This document shows positions 13,467-13,902 of a DNA stretch of 13,902 nucleotides, one piece after another; the first letter of the stretch is position 1, and each line of letters opens with the position of its first letter. The stretch covers positions 1-13,902 of the forward strand of contig CAXBCF010000038.1 of the NCBI GenBank assembly GCA_963973975.1, read 5' to 3'. A program made the position numbers and the translations under genes. Below the pieces are notes generated by a model. It was given only the letters and a program-made list of their open reading frames with translations, was not told the origin of the DNA and ran no database searches. The DNA is from UBA1494_A sp963973975. Lineage in GTDB: Bacteria; Bacteroidota; Bacteroidia; Flavobacteriales_E; Vicingaceae.

Positions 13467-13613
13467 TTGACTTTAAAGTAAGTATGAATAAATTAAAAAC
13501 TAAAGAACAATCAGTAAGGTTAGAAACTAATTTAATGTAAAGTCTAATCTATAACTTTAGTAAAGGATTTATCTTAACGAAAACCCAACATCGCATTGAT
13601 GCATCACTACTAA

Positions 13614-13902
13614 TTAATTGTAATTCACCACAAATCGATAGCCCACTCCTCGAACATTGATGATTTTTAAACTGGGGTCTGCCTCTAATTTTTTACGCAG
13701 CTTGGAGATAAAAACATCTAAGGTTCTGCCTACATAATCGCCTTCGTCTCCCCAAATATGATTTAAAATGTAGGCTCTTTCAAGTGTTTTGTTTTCGTTG
13801 GAAAATAATAATAACAACAAGTCTGATTCTTTGGTAGACAACTCTATGGATTGAGCTTTTAAGCTTAAGGTCATTCTTTTTTGATCAAACTGAAAGAGTC
13901 CA
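13614..13902 (-). CDS. OmpR/PhoB-type response regulator, C-terminal DNA-binding domain (runs off right edge)
   Basis: About 96 residues are visible. The frame stays open from the edge through the ATG at 13874, so that ATG is internal and the phosphoacceptor domain lies beyond the window. The visible part is a full winged-helix domain: F-Q-F-D-Q-K-R-M-T-L, the L-S-T-K-E-S-D-L-L-L-L-L helix, I-L-N-H-I-W-G, the recognition helix around R-T-L-D-V-F-I-S-K-L-R-K-K-L, and the wing I-I-N-V-R-G-V-G-Y-R-F. A partner histidine kinase is probably adjacent but not visible. The gene is convergent with the CDF gene; the 240-bp gap holds the second palindrome and no clear terminator. Confidence 0.93.
   Translation of the reverse strand, partial: GLFQFDQKRMTLSLKAQSIELSTKESDLLLLLFSNENKTLERAYILNHIWGDEGDYVGRTLDVFISKLRKKLEADPSLKIINVRGVGYRFVVNYN

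Noticed and set aside
13484..13540. An 18-residue open frame (MNKLKTKEQ...) after the second palindrome
   Set aside because: It is too short and has no promoter or family match. It might be a gene remnant, but the sequence alone does not support a call.
13597..13606. The perfect palindrome TGATGCATCA near the response regulator stop
   Set aside because: At ten bases it can occur by chance, and it has no T-run or partner site to support a role.

Overview
The window looks like a Bacteroidota chromosome, most likely a flavobacterium-like lineage; I cannot name a genus. Supporting signs are AT-rich DNA, promoter -7 elements of the TAnnTTTG type instead of sigma70 boxes, A-rich leaders instead of Shine-Dalgarno sites, and a lipoprotein whose lipobox is followed by C-N-K-D-D-D, resembling the Bacteroidota surface-export signal.

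Left part (1-5438), apparently core genome. The N-terminus of a SulP anion transporter (minus strand, running off the left edge) is divergent from dnaE, the replicative polymerase alpha subunit. Then come thioredoxin with its own promoter and a strong hairpin terminator, and a DUF58/VWA-like protein.

Middle part (about 5526-11982), an accessory defence island. A small XRE-type regulator is followed by four tightly packed genes: a PD-(D/E)xK nuclease fused to a type I-like N6-adenine methyltransferase, a two-TRD specificity subunit, an ABC-type AAA ATPase, and an HNH nuclease. Junctions are a 5-nt gap, then overlaps of 11, 1 and 4 nt, so it reads as one transcription unit. No HsdR translocase is present. 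The first two genes resemble a BcgI-like type IIB restriction-modification enzyme (nuclease-methylase subunit plus separate S subunit). The last two resemble the Septu PtuA/PtuB pair. The composite is the most interesting system here.

The island is bracketed by unusual non-coding structures. Two related hairpin repeats (5576-5665 and 11734-11823) share flanks and GCCAAC-type loop motifs but have different, still complementary stems. A long imperfect palindrome (11850-11982) ends in AACCGTTGTGC, and the same GTTGTGC occurs in the same orientation at the left edge (5556-5562). A second, weaker palindrome of similar design (13385-13466) follows the next two genes. This layout suggests attC-like recombination sites and gene cassettes, although no integrase is visible and the boxes do not fit the classical attC consensus.

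Right part (12034-13902). A surface-type lipoprotein and a cation diffusion facilitator (TTG start) form a probable two-gene unit ending at the second palindrome. The C-terminal DNA-binding domain of an OmpR/PhoB-type response regulator follows on the minus strand, cut by the window edge.
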